From Streptomyces sp. BK340 (GTDB taxonomy: Bacteria; Actinomycetota; Actinomycetes; Streptomycetales; Streptomycetaceae): 64,000 nucleotides of DNA. This document shows, piece by piece, positions 8,585 through 19,039 of the stretch. The translations under genes were made by a program, and so were the position numbers. The stretch lies in assembly GCF_007827595.1 (NCBI RefSeq), contig NZ_VISR01000002.1, forward strand, positions 558,001 through 622,000. Reading direction: 5' to 3'. A model generated the notes under the pieces. That model was not told where the DNA came from. It did not search any database and saw only the letters and a list, made by a program, of their open reading frames with translations. Position 1 is the first letter of the stretch, and the number at the start of each line of letters is the position of its first letter.

Positions 8585-9409
8585 ATGGCCGGTCATCGGC
8601 AGTCGAAGAAGCGCAGGTACACCACGTGGGCGGTGGCCGGAGCGGCCGTCGTCGCCGGTGCCGGCATCGCCGCGCAGACCTCCATGGCCGCCACCGCCTG
8701 GCCCGCGCAGAAGACGTTCACCGGCCGTGCGTTCGACACCTGCACGGCGCCCTCCGAAGCCACGATGAAGGCCTGGCACACCGGCTTCTACGGTGCCGCC
8801 GCCGTCTACGTGGGCGGCAAGAACCGCGGCTGCAACCAGCCCAACCTCACGTCCAAGTGGGTCACGGACGTCACCGCCATGGGCTGGAAGCTCATCCCCC
8901 TCTACGTCGGCTCCCAGCCGTCCTGCGGGTCCGGCGGCTCCGTGAAGATCAGCGCCGCCACCGCCGCGTCCGTCGGCAGGTCCGAGGCGGACGACGCGGT
9001 GGCCAAGGCGTCGGCGCTCGGCATCAAGGCCGGCAGCCCGATCTACCTGGACATGGAGGCGTACGACACCACGAACACGTCGTGCAACGACGCCGTGCTG
9101 ACGTACGTCCGCGCCTTCGACAAGGAACTGCACGCGAAGACGTACCGCGCCGGTTACTACGGCTTCACCAGCTCCAGCGCCAAGGCCGTCGCCACCGCCA
9201 CCGACAGGACGGACCTGCCCGGCAACCTCTGGTACGCGCTGTGGGACAAGCAGAACACCACCACCGCGGACTGGCCGTGGGGCGCCACCCAGTTCACCGG
9301 TCACAGCCGCGCCCACCAGTACATGGTCAACAGCAAGGAGGCGCACGGCGGCGTCACGCTCACCGTCGACCGTGACGCATGGGACGCGCCGGTGGCCATC
9401 ACCGGCTGA
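8585..9409 (+). CDS. Exported DUF1906 glycoside-hydrolase-like protein
   Basis: The 274-residue product has an N-terminal leader with twin arginines (KKRRYTTW, then a hydrophobic run ending near AAQTSMAA), so it is a candidate Tat substrate. The mature part matches the DUF1906 / Rv2525c-like TIM-barrel family: FDTCTAPS at the start, FYGAAAVYVGG, MGWKLIPLYVGSQ, GSPIYLDMEAYD and YRAGYYGF. These proteins resemble cell-wall hydrolases, though their substrate is generally unproven. An acidic pair in YLDMEAY would be the candidate catalytic residues. ATG 8585 follows AGGGGTGGGG. It is monocistronic, with a hairpin just after the stop. Confidence 0.82.
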   Translation: MAGHRQSKKRRYTTWAVAGAAVVAGAGIAAQTSMAATAWPAQKTFTGRAFDTCTAPSEATMKAWHTGFYGAAAVYVGGKNRGCNQPNLTSKWVTDVTAMGWKLIPLYVGSQPSCGSGGSVKISAATAASVGRSEADDAVAKASALGIKAGSPIYLDMEAYDTTNTSCNDAVLTYVRAFDKELHAKTYRAGYYGFTSSSAKAVATATDRTDLPGNLWYALWDKQNTTTADWPWGATQFTGHSRAHQYMVNSKEAHGGVTLTVDRDAWDAPVAITG

Positions 9410-9413
9410 CGGC

Positions 9414-9438
9414 GGCACCGCCGGCGCGCGGCGGTGCC
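9414..9438 (+). terminator. Terminator hairpin
   Basis: A perfect 10-bp stem (9414–9423 with 9429–9438) and a 5-nt loop start five bases after the stop codon of the DUF1906 gene. Confidence 0.65.
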
Positions 9439-9550
9439 TGAAGTCCCGGTGAATCGTTGGTCGAATGGCTTGGCCAGAGCTGAGCCGCTGCCTACCATCG
9501 ATCACCGCAAGACTTTGTGCACCGTCGCACAATCTCCTCGGGAGGTTTCC

Positions 9551-10198
9551 TTGCACCGCCGCCGTCGCACCGCGCTCGTCCTCTCCGCCGCGATCGCCAC
9601 CGCGGCCCCCCTTCTTGCCGCCTGCGGAAGCGATGCGCACCCCGGCGCGGCAGCCGTCGTGGGAGGGCAGCGGATCACCGTCGCGCAGCTGGAGAACCGG
9701 GTCAACGAGGTACGCAAGGCGCAGCGGGCCGCGGTGCCGGACGAGACCCAGTACCAACAGGTCCTCTCCTCCACCAGCAGCCTCACCCGCGACACCCTGC
9801 ACAACATGGTCCTGGACCGGGTGCTGCACCGCGCCGCGCAGGACGGGGGGATCACGGTCACCCGCAAGGAGGTCCTGCAGATGCGCGGCGGCCTGGAGCA
9901 GCAGGCCGGCGGCACCAAGGGGCTGGAGACGGCCTGGCTGCAGAAGTACGGCATCGCGCCCGCGCGGCTCGACGACAACCTGCGCCTCCAGCTGGAGGCG
10001 CAGAAGCTCGCCGCGAAGCTCGGCACCGACACGACCCAGCCCGCCTTCTGGAAGGCCCTGTCCAAGGCCTCCGAGGAACTCCACGTCGACCTCAACCCGC
10101 GCTACGGCTCCTGGGACGTGCAGAAGAGCAGCCGGGTGGACGCCAAGACGCCGTGGGTACGGGAGGTCACGGCGGGCGAGCAGCAGCAGACGGCCTAG
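9551..10198 (+). CDS. SurA-N-like lipoprotein (foldase/chaperone family)
   Basis: TTG at 9551 is placed ten bases after a GGAGG site and gives 215 residues. The leader ends in the lipobox LAAC (Cys25). The mature part has the layout of the SurA N-terminal domain: a short beta element VVGGQRITVAQLENRVNEVR, then long helices containing TRDTLHNMVLDRVLHRAA and ITVTRKEVLQMRGGLEQQ. No parvulin PPIase domain is present, so it would act as a holdase-like chaperone rather than an isomerase. It directly precedes mazG at 133 bp, as in other Streptomyces. The role in folding exported proteins is inferred from the domain only. Confidence 0.78.
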   Translation: MHRRRRTALVLSAAIATAAPLLAACGSDAHPGAAAVVGGQRITVAQLENRVNEVRKAQRAAVPDETQYQQVLSSTSSLTRDTLHNMVLDRVLHRAAQDGGITVTRKEVLQMRGGLEQQAGGTKGLETAWLQKYGIAPARLDDNLRLQLEAQKLAAKLGTDTTQPAFWKALSKASEELHVDLNPRYGSWDVQKSSRVDAKTPWVREVTAGEQQQTA

Positions 10199-10331
10199 CG
10201 GGCGGTCTCCGGGGTGCCGTAACGGTACGGCGGGCGGCCTGTGGACGCCCGTCGGTCATACGATCACACGGCACCCCTGCCCCTGTGGACAACCGATCCC
10301 GTCCCTCTTCACCGTGGGTTAGGTTCGGATC

Positions 10332-11300
10332 GTGAACGCAACCAGCCCCGAAGCCGCCCCCGGCCGCATCGTCCTGCTCACCACCAGCCACCGTGTCGCG
10401 CCCGGCCTGCTGTCCTGGCCCGCCTGGCAGGCGCTGCGCGCCGCCGACGCGGTGCTGTGCGCGGACGGTGCGCACCCGCAGCTGCCGTATCTGCGGGAGG
10501 CCGGGATATCGGTGGCGCAGGCGTCCCCCACCGCTCAGGAGCTGGTCGACGCCTGTGCCGGCGGGCGGACGGTGGTGGTCGTGGCCACCGGTGAGGGGGA
10601 GCCCGCCCTCACCGACGGCCTGGCCCGCCTGGCCGGCTCCGGCCGGGTGCGGATGCCGGAGCTGGAGCTGCTGCCCGCCTCCTACGACCTGCCCGGCGCC
10701 CGTCTCCTCGACCTCGTCCAGGTCATGGACCGCATCCGCCTCGAATGCCCCTGGTCGTCCCGGCAGACCCACCAGGGCCTGGCGAAGTACGGCATCGAGG
10801 AGGCGTACGAACTGGTCGAGGCGATCGAGGCCGGCGACCGCGAGGAACTGCGGGAGGAGCTGGGCGACGTCCTGCTCCAGGTCGTCTTCCACTCCCGCAT
10901 CGCAGAGGAGGACCCGGAGACGCCCTTCTCGGTCGACGACGTGGCCGGCGGCATCGTCGCCAAGCTGATCCACCGCCACCCGCACGTCTTCGGCGACGAG
11001 AAGGCCGAGACCCCCGAGGACGTCAAGGAGCACTGGCTGCGCACCAAGGCCGAGGAGAAGCGGCGCACCTCGGTCACCGAGGGAGTCCCCCTCGGCCAGC
11101 CCGGCCTCGCCCTCGCCGCCAAACTCGCCTCCCGCGTCCGCACGGCGGGCCTGGACGTCGCGCTGCCGCAGGGGGAGGGCATCGGCTACGAGCTGCTGGC
11201 CATGGCGGTACGGGCCGAGGCGGAGGGCGTGGACCCGGAGGCGGCGCTGCGGGCGGCGGCCCGGGTGTACCGGGACGCGATCAAGGAGACGGAGGGCTGA
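10332..11300 (+). CDS. mazG: Nucleoside triphosphate pyrophosphohydrolase MazG
   Basis: This 322-residue cytoplasmic enzyme hydrolyses (d)NTPs to monophosphate and pyrophosphate, which cleans the pool of aberrant nucleotides. Residues about 130–260 hold the MazG core: RLECPWSSRQTHQGL, the EEAYELVEAI metal-binding helix (E-x-x-E), and REELGDVLLQVVFHSRIAEE (E-x-x-x-D). Acidic and lysine-rich HVFGDEKAETPEDVKEHWLRTK is also family-typical. The N-terminal 120 residues are an actinobacterial extension related to tetrapyrrole-methylase-like folds (TTSHRVAPGLLSWPAWQALRAAD) that probably does not act as a methylase here. The start is GTG 10332. A weakly matched ribosome site suggests a short or absent leader. 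Confidence 0.9.
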   Translation: MNATSPEAAPGRIVLLTTSHRVAPGLLSWPAWQALRAADAVLCADGAHPQLPYLREAGISVAQASPTAQELVDACAGGRTVVVVATGEGEPALTDGLARLAGSGRVRMPELELLPASYDLPGARLLDLVQVMDRIRLECPWSSRQTHQGLAKYGIEEAYELVEAIEAGDREELREELGDVLLQVVFHSRIAEEDPETPFSVDDVAGGIVAKLIHRHPHVFGDEKAETPEDVKEHWLRTKAEEKRRTSVTEGVPLGQPGLALAAKLASRVRTAGLDVALPQGEGIGYELLAMAVRAEAEGVDPEAALRAAARVYRDAIKETEG

Positions 11301-11375
11301 TTGCCCACAGGGCGTCAGGGCCCTTGTGCCTCAGTACCGTTGACCTGAACGTGGTCGTGAGGTGTGGGGGCGTGC

Positions 11376-13721
11376 GTGAGGCTGGAGTCGGAGCTGGCGA
11401 GCGTTGGGGCCGAGGTCCTCGTGGCGAGGCGGGACCCGGTGGAGTGGACCCGGGTGAGGAAGGCGTTCGCGGCCTGGTTCAAGAGCAACGGCGCTCCCGG
11501 CTACGAGACCGAACTCCGCGTCGACCCGTGGCCCGCGGCCGGTCTCACGGAGCTGGAGCGGAAGGTCTGGTTCACGCGGGTACGCATGACGCTCGACCAT
11601 GCACCGGACAAGGGCGCGGCGGCTGAGCAACTACACCTCCTGATAGGGGAGTTCGCTCCCGCTCCGGACGAGGGACGCGCCCCCGCTCCGGGCCCGGAAC
11701 AGCGCACACCTCGCGTCCCGGACCACGTCGACTTCCGGCGCGGCACCTTCCACGGACCGGTTGTCGGCGTCCAGAACAACTACGGCACGCAGCCGGGTGC
11801 CGGGTACGGAGACCCCGACAACTGGCCGACCGTGGAGGAAGTCGACCTGATGAGGCTCGGGGTGCGGCGCACCCGGCGGTTCGGGACCGAGACCGGTGTT
11901 CCGGCCTACGTCCCGCGGGATGTGGACGAGATGCTGCGGGGCTGGCAGGAGCGTGACGGCCTCCTCGTCATCACCGGCGGCCCGTCGTCCGGCAAGACGA
12001 GGACCGCCTGGGCCGCCATGTTCGACCACCTGCCGCTGCACGCCCGGGTCTACGTGCCCCCGCCGAGCGCGGACCTCCGAGGCCTCCCCGGACTGCTGCG
12101 CGGCCGCGACGACCCCCACGTCCTCTGGCTCGACGAGCTGGAACGCCATCTGGGGGACAACGCGCTCGACCTGGGCCTGCTCGCCGAGCTGGCCCGTCTG
12201 CGGGTACCGGTGGTGGCCACGATGAGCGACGAGGAGTACGACAGACACCGGTTCGGCGCCGGACCGGCGTCCCGGCTGCTGAGCCAGGCCAGGACGGTGC
12301 CGTTGAGTTCCCGGTGGAGCGAGGGCGAACTCCGGCGGCTCGCCCAGCTGGCTCCCGGCGACCCCCAGCTGGCCGACGCCCTCCGGTGGCGCGGTGACAG
12401 CGGAGTCACCCAGTACCTCGCCGTCGGCCCCGAACTGTGGGAGCTGTGGCGCCGCGCCGCCCTTTCCAACAGCCGCCATCCGCGTGGGCACCTGGTGGTG
12501 AGAGCCGCCATCGATCTCGTGCGCTGCGGTGTCACCGGGGACATCCCCAGGCAACTGCTGGAAGCGGCGTGCGTCTGCTACGGAGCTGCCCACGTGGCCG
12601 GGCTGCCGGAGACCGAGTCGTTCGAGGACGGGCTGGCCTGGGCCGCCGAGCGACGGCAGGCGGTGACCGGCATGCTGGTGCGGGGAGTGCCGAGACACGT
12701 GGGGGACAGTGACGAGACGTGGCGGCCGTACGGCTCGCTGGTCGCGGACGTGATGCGGGACCCGTCCTCGGCGCCGGTCCCGCTCGCCGTATGGCGCTGC
12801 GCGCTCGACGGGACCCGGTACGACGCCGACGTGCGCCGGGGAGTGCTGGTCAGGGCGTACGAGGTGGTCGAGCCCTGCGCGGAGGGCGGCGACGCCGAGG
12901 CGATGCAGGTCATGGGGCTGGTGGGTGAGGCCGCGGGGGACGAGGCGATGACGCTCGCGTGGTTCCGCAGGGCGGTGGACGCGGGGAGGACACAGCTGGC
13001 GGGACGCGTCGGAGAAATCCTTCTCGACCAGGGGAAGGCGGAGCAGGCGCTTCCGTATCTCCGGACGGCTGCCCAGGACTGCCCCGAGGGCTCGGAGGGC
13101 CCCACGGCCAGGCTTCTCGGGCAGGCCTACCTGACGCTGGCCGAGCAGTGGTTGGGAAAGGCCGCGAAGGCCGGTGATGCGGAGGCCTCCCACCAGCTCG
13201 GTGATCTGCTGCTCGGCAGGGGAGACATCGAGGAGGCGAGCGATCTCTACGTGACCGCCGAGTCCCATGGACACGCTCCGGCCGCCAGGAGCGTGGGTGT
13301 GCACCATCTGTTGCAGGGCGAGGGAGAGGCGGCCCAGGTCTTCCTGAGCCGCGCGGCCGACACGGGGGACGAGCGGGCGGCCGCCCTGCTGCACCTGATC
13401 ACCGGCAAGGCCCAGACGGTGGCGGAGGCCGAGGCATCCTTCGAGGAGGCCATGGAAACGACTCCTTACCCGTGGGACCACACGAACCTCGGCGTCGTAC
13501 TGGAGAAGCAGGGACGCGAGAGTGAGGCCCTGCGCCACTACGAACAGGGCTCCAAGCGGGGCGACGCCCACGGTGCCTACCGGCTGGCCCTCCTCCTCGA
13601 AGCAGACGGCAACGCCGACCGGGCGAAAGCCTGGTACCGCAAAGCCGCGGCCCTGGGCCACCCCGCTGCCCTGAAGGCGCTCGGCGAGACGTCCGGGAAG
13701 CCGGATACCGTCAAGGAGTGA
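11376..13721 (+). CDS. P-loop NTPase with Sel1/TPR-type repeats (STAND-like), coupled to a P450
   Basis: The 781-residue product starts with an unassigned helical domain (about 1–95), followed by a linker containing RRGTFHGPVVGVQNNYG. That motif recurs in Streptomyces NTPases of possible signalling or immunity roles. Next is a nucleotide-binding domain with Walker A GGPSSGKTRT (Lys207) and Walker B VLWLDELERH (Asp253-Glu254). Residues 500–770 are Sel1/TPR-like repeats (for example EAMQVMGLVGEAAGDEAMTLAWFRRA and GDAHGAYRLALLLEADGNADRAKAWYRKAA). No transmembrane segment is seen. The stop overlaps the P450 start in GTGA. A switch-type ATPase that senses something through its repeats is an inference. 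GTG 11364 is an alternative start. Confidence 0.75.
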   Translation: MRLESELASVGAEVLVARRDPVEWTRVRKAFAAWFKSNGAPGYETELRVDPWPAAGLTELERKVWFTRVRMTLDHAPDKGAAAEQLHLLIGEFAPAPDEGRAPAPGPEQRTPRVPDHVDFRRGTFHGPVVGVQNNYGTQPGAGYGDPDNWPTVEEVDLMRLGVRRTRRFGTETGVPAYVPRDVDEMLRGWQERDGLLVITGGPSSGKTRTAWAAMFDHLPLHARVYVPPPSADLRGLPGLLRGRDDPHVLWLDELERHLGDNALDLGLLAELARLRVPVVATMSDEEYDRHRFGAGPASRLLSQARTVPLSSRWSEGELRRLAQLAPGDPQLADALRWRGDSGVTQYLAVGPELWELWRRAALSNSRHPRGHLVVRAAIDLVRCGVTGDIPRQLLEAACVCYGAAHVAGLPETESFEDGLAWAAERRQAVTGMLVRGVPRHVGDSDETWRPYGSLVADVMRDPSSAPVPLAVWRCALDGTRYDADVRRGVLVRAYEVVEPCAEGGDAEAMQVMGLVGEAAGDEAMTLAWFRRAVDAGRTQLAGRVGEILLDQGKAEQALPYLRTAAQDCPEGSEGPTARLLGQAYLTLAEQWLGKAAKAGDAEASHQLGDLLLGRGDIEEASDLYVTAESHGHAPAARSVGVHHLLQGEGEAAQVFLSRAADTGDERAAALLHLITGKAQTVAEAEASFEEAMETTPYPWDHTNLGVVLEKQGRESEALRHYEQGSKRGDAHGAYRLALLLEADGNADRAKAWYRKAAALGHPAALKALGETSGKPDTVKE

Positions 13722-14995
13722 CCAGCCAGCCCAGCCACCCCCACCCCCCGACGGCCCCCGACCTCTTCACCTGGGAGTTCGCCGGCGATCCCTACCCCGC
13801 CTACGCCTGGCTCCGCGAGCACGCCCCCGTGCACCGGACCCGGCTGCCCAGCGGGGTCGAGGCCTGGCTGGTCACGCGGTATGCCGATGCCAAGCAGGCT
13901 CTCGCCGACCAGCGGCTGAGCAAGAACCCGGCGCATCACGACGAGCCCGCACACGCGAAGGGGAAGACCGGTATCCCCGGCGAGCGCAAGGCCGAGCTCA
14001 TGACGCACCTGCTGAACATCGACCCGCCGGACCACACCCGCCTGCGCCGGCTGGTCAGCAAGGCGTTCACGCCCCGCAGGGTCGCCGAGTTCGCGCCCCG
14101 GGTGCAGGAGCTGACCGACCAGCTCATCGACCAGTTCGCCGAGCGGGGCTCGGCCGACCTCATCCACGAGTTCGCGTTCCCGCTCCCCATCTACGCCATC
14201 TGCGACCTGCTCGGCGTCCCGCGCGAGGACCAGGACGACTTCCGGGACTGGGCGGGGATGATGATCCGGCACGGGGGCGGGCCGCGGGGCGGGGTCGCAC
14301 GGTCCGTCAAGAAGATGCGCGGCTATCTCGCCGAACTCATCCACCGCAAGCGCGAGGCGCTGCCCGCCGAGCCGACCCCGGGCGAGGACCTGATCTCCGG
14401 CCTCATCCGCGCCTCCGACCACGGTGAGCACCTCACCGAGAACGAGGCCGCCGCGATGGCGTTCATCCTGCTGTTCGCCGGGTTCGAGACGACCGTGAAC
14501 CTGATCGGCAACGGCACCTACGCCCTGCTCACCCACCCCGAGCAGCGCCACCGCCTGCAGCGGTCGCTGGCCGCCGGGGAGAGGGACCTCCTGGAGACCG
14601 GGGTCGAGGAACTCCTGCGCTACGACGGCCCGGTGGAGCTGGCCACCTGGCGGTTCGCCACCCGGCCGCTGACCATCGGCGGGCAGGACATCGCCGCCGG
14701 GGACCCGGTGCTCGTCGTACTCGCCGCCGCCGACCGGGATCCGGAGCGGTTCGCGGACCCGGACGTCCTTGACCTGTCCCGCCGGGACAACCAGCACCTC
14801 GGGTACGGCCACGGCATCCACTACTGCCTCGGCGCCCCGCTCGCCCGTCTGGAGGGCCAGACCGCGCTCGCCACCCTCCTCACCCGCCTCCCCGACCTGC
14901 GGCTGGGGGCGGACCCGGCCGAGCTGCGCTGGCGCGGCGGGCTCATCATGCGGGGCCTGCGCACCCTCCCCGTGGAGTTCACGCCCGTCCCCTGA
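13718..14995 (+). CDS. Cytochrome P450 (CYP107-like)
   Basis: The product is a 425-residue soluble bacterial P450. It shows the I-helix oxygen-activation motif LFAGFETTVNLIG, the ExxR motif in EELLRYDGP, and the heme loop HLGYGHGIHYCLGAPLARLEG with the thiolate at Cys370. The heme loop has Tyr where Phe (HLAFGxGxHxC) is usual. B-helix to C-helix features (MLNIDPPDHTRLRRLVSKAF) are normal. The protein resembles the CYP107 group, but the substrate is not predictable. No ferredoxin or reductase is adjacent. The start GTG overlaps the stop of the NTPase/TPR gene, so the two are translationally coupled. From memory, S. coelicolor has a P450 (CYP107U1) at this locus, upstream of rpf genes, that was linked to sporulation. 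Confidence 0.9.
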   Translation: MTSQPSHPHPPTAPDLFTWEFAGDPYPAYAWLREHAPVHRTRLPSGVEAWLVTRYADAKQALADQRLSKNPAHHDEPAHAKGKTGIPGERKAELMTHLLNIDPPDHTRLRRLVSKAFTPRRVAEFAPRVQELTDQLIDQFAERGSADLIHEFAFPLPIYAICDLLGVPREDQDDFRDWAGMMIRHGGGPRGGVARSVKKMRGYLAELIHRKREALPAEPTPGEDLISGLIRASDHGEHLTENEAAAMAFILLFAGFETTVNLIGNGTYALLTHPEQRHRLQRSLAAGERDLLETGVEELLRYDGPVELATWRFATRPLTIGGQDIAAGDPVLVVLAAADRDPERFADPDVLDLSRRDNQHLGYGHGIHYCLGAPLARLEGQTALATLLTRLPDLRLGADPAELRWRGGLIMRGLRTLPVEFTPVP

Positions 14996-15133
14996 GCGCG
15001 GCTCGAACGGGCCGGACGCGGGCAGAGGTTCGCCCGGTCGAACATGACAGGGACTCTCTTCTGTGATCTTCACGTGATCTGCGCGGCATTAACTTGTGAC
15101 AAGTGATCGTCTGCCGATACGTTCACTCATCAG

Positions 15134-15160
15134 CGTGGCCCCCGAGTTCCATCGGCCACG
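15134..15160 (+). other. Stem-loop in leader of the first Rpf gene
   Basis: CGTGGCC at 15134–15140 pairs with GGCCACG at 15154–15160. It lies between a possible promoter and the start at 15192. No riboswitch consensus was seen here, unlike the next gene. Confidence 0.35.
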
Positions 15161-15191
15161 CCGGCCCCGCTGTCGCACGAAAGGCTTCCGC

Positions 15192-16235
15192 ATGCTCTCC
15201 GGGAACGGTCGTCACCGTCGCCCCCGTCAGGCTCCGGCCCTCCTCGTCGCGGCCGGCGTGACCGGATCCGCCATCGCCATCCCGCTCCTCGGCGCGGCCA
15301 GTGCCAACGCGGCCGACGGCACCACGTGGGACAAGGTGGCCGAGTGCGAGAGTGGCGGCTCCTGGAGTGCCGACACCGGCAACGGCTACTACGGCGGCCT
15401 GCAGATATCCCAGGACGACTGGGACAAGTACGGCGGCACGAAGTACGCCTTCAGCGCCGACCAGGCCAGCCGTTCGCAGCAGATCGCCGTCGCCGAGAAG
15501 ATCCTCGCGGACCAGGGCACCACCCCCTGGGCCACCTGTGCCCTGCTCTCCGGCATGACCTCGAAGTCCGGCTCCGTGGACGTCGACACGGGCGTCTCGG
15601 GCTCCGACTCGGGCTCCGGTCACTCCGGTGACTCTTCCCAAGCCTCGGGCTCGTCCGACTCGGACGACAACTCCGACTCCGGCGAGAATTCCGACTCGTC
15701 CGGACTGCCGGATTCGCCCTCCTCGTCACCCTCGTCCGACTCCTCCTCGGATGCGAAGGACAAGCCGTCCAACAGTGCCGACAAGGGTGCCGGCTCCAAC
15801 AGTGCCGACAAGGGTGCAGACGCTCCCAAGTCAGACAAATCCGCATCGCCCGGGTCCGGGCAGGTGCAGGGCGGCGAGTCCGTCACCACGGATCCCGCAA
15901 CGGAGGACTCGGACAATTCGTGGCAGACCAGCAGCTCTTGGAGCCTGGTCGACACCGGCGCCCTCAGTAGCGGCGGGCGCCACCGCGGTGGCAGTGCGGA
16001 CGAAAGTGCGACAAGCGGTCAGAACGCCACCCCCTCGGGTCGCCACGCCGGCCGCGAGGCGGGCACCTACGTCGTCCACGAGGGCGACACCCTCGTCTCC
16101 ATCGCCGACTCCCTTGATCTCGACGGCGGATGGCACACGCTCTACGCCGAGAACAAGAAGGCCATCGGCGCCGACCCGAACCACATCAGTGCCGGTCAGA
16201 CCCTGAAAGTCGGTACCGAAAAGGGCGATGAGTAG
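15192..16235 (+). CDS. Resuscitation-promoting factor with Ser/Asp-rich linker and LysM (RpfC-like)
   Basis: The 347-residue exported cell-wall lytic enzyme probably cleaves peptidoglycan to aid germination. The signal peptide is about residues 1–42 (basic start, then hydrophobic, ending near SANAAD). The lysozyme-like transglycosylase domain is about 43–120, with WDKVAECESGGSW (Glu as general acid), NGYYGGLQIS and QQIAVAEKILADQG. A long linker (about 125–290) is rich in Ser, Asp and Gly and contains a short tandem repeat (SNSADKGA twice). The C-terminal LysM (TYVVHEGDTLVSIADS … ISAGQTLKV) binds peptidoglycan. ATG 15192 follows GAAAGG. It lies just upstream of rpfA, in the position I remember for rpfC in S. 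coelicolor. Confidence 0.88.
   Translation: MLSGNGRHRRPRQAPALLVAAGVTGSAIAIPLLGAASANAADGTTWDKVAECESGGSWSADTGNGYYGGLQISQDDWDKYGGTKYAFSADQASRSQQIAVAEKILADQGTTPWATCALLSGMTSKSGSVDVDTGVSGSDSGSGHSGDSSQASGSSDSDDNSDSGENSDSSGLPDSPSSSPSSDSSSDAKDKPSNSADKGAGSNSADKGADAPKSDKSASPGSGQVQGGESVTTDPATEDSDNSWQTSSSWSLVDTGALSSGGRHRGGSADESATSGQNATPSGRHAGREAGTYVVHEGDTLVSIADSLDLDGGWHTLYAENKKAIGADPNHISAGQTLKVGTEKGDE
15768..15817 (+). repeat. Two-copy 27-bp-period repeat inside the linker
   Basis: A 23-bp identical unit occurs at 15768–15790 and 15795–15817, coding for SNSADKGA twice. This is simple expansion in the low-complexity linker of the Rpf protein. Confidence 0.7.
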
Positions 16236-16315
16236 CGGGAGTTGACGCCCCGCTTCGCTCGCTAATGTCCGTTTTGGTGAAAGTGTGGGATGAGTCTCAG
16301 AAGCCCTGATCGTCT

Positions 16316-16345
16316 TTGAAATTCCGCCGATCGCCTGCCTACGGT
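16316..16345 (+). promoter_or_regulatory. Candidate rpfA promoter
   Basis: TTGAAA (16316–16321) and TACGGT (16340–16345) are separated by 18 bp. A start near 16352 would transcribe the whole riboswitch that follows. Confidence 0.45.
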
Positions 16346-16427
16346 CAAGGCCGCTCGTCACCACGAGCCCCGGCATCCGCAACGCCGAGTCCTGCCAGCG
16401 GCCGCCCGGGAACAGTCGTCGCGTCAT

Positions 16428-16575
16428 GCGCCGTAGGCAGGAGCGGGGGACCCAAGGTAAGCGCCAGGACCGGCAGTTGATGCCGGCACCGGCTTGGGGT
16501 GAAGCCGCGTCCCGTAAGGGTCGCGGCCGGGCAACTCAACCGGCCCGAATCCGACAGCTCACCTCGCAGGCGTCG
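16428..16575 (+). ncRNA. c-di-AMP riboswitch (ydaO/yuaA type)
   Basis: The leader of rpfA carries the conserved parts of the ydaO aptamer in order: GGAGCGGGGGACCC (from about 16440), the paired AAGG/CTTGGGGTGAAGCCGC block, GTAAGGGTC, GGGCAACTC, and the 3' block CCGAATCCGACAGCTCACCT then CGCAGGCGT ending near 16574. Riboswitches of this class bind cyclic di-AMP. Published work, from memory, describes control of S. coelicolor rpfA by this type. The aptamer ends only about 17 nt before the start codon. CTCACC at 16558–16563 is complementary to GGTGAG at 16575–16580, next to the ribosome site, which gives a possible expression platform. Confidence 0.88.
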
Positions 16576-16579
16576 GTGA

Positions 16580-17281
<702 letters not shown>

Positions 17282-17372
17282 CACCTGGCTCCCACCGGAA
17301 CCACAGTGCTCTCACAAGGCCTGCCCCCAATCTGAAGGCCTCGTGAGGGTCATCCCCCCGTCCCCACGGGCT

Positions 17373-17421
17373 CCCCACCCCGGCGCGTCTTCCCCCGTAC
17401 GCGCCGGGGTGGGGTTGTTTG
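17373..17421 (+). terminator. Strong rho-independent terminator after rpfA
   Basis: A perfect 16-bp stem joins 17373–17388 to 17399–17414, followed by TTGTTTG. It is the strongest terminator in the window. Confidence 0.9.
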
Positions 17422-18941
<1,520 letters not shown>

Positions 18942-18972
18942 CCCATCTCGGGCTAAGCCTTAGCCAGTCGTA

Positions 18973-19017
18973 CGTACGTCCCCGTACTCGGTCCCGTACC
19001 GTGTGCGGGGACGTACG
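18973..19017. terminator. Hairpin between eno and divIC
   Basis: CGTACGTCCCCG (18973–18984) and CGGGGACGTACG (19006–19017) are perfect 12-bp arms around 21 bp. It may end eno transcription. It also covers the expected promoter of the next gene, so an operator role is possible. A smaller palindrome sits at 18951–18965. Confidence 0.45.
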
Positions 19018-19039
19018 CACGTGAAGGGGAGGCGGGGAC

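Noticed and set aside
10217..10240. Terminator hairpin between the SurA-like gene and mazG
   Set aside because: GCCGT and ACGGC parts pair only weakly, and the two genes may share a transcript.
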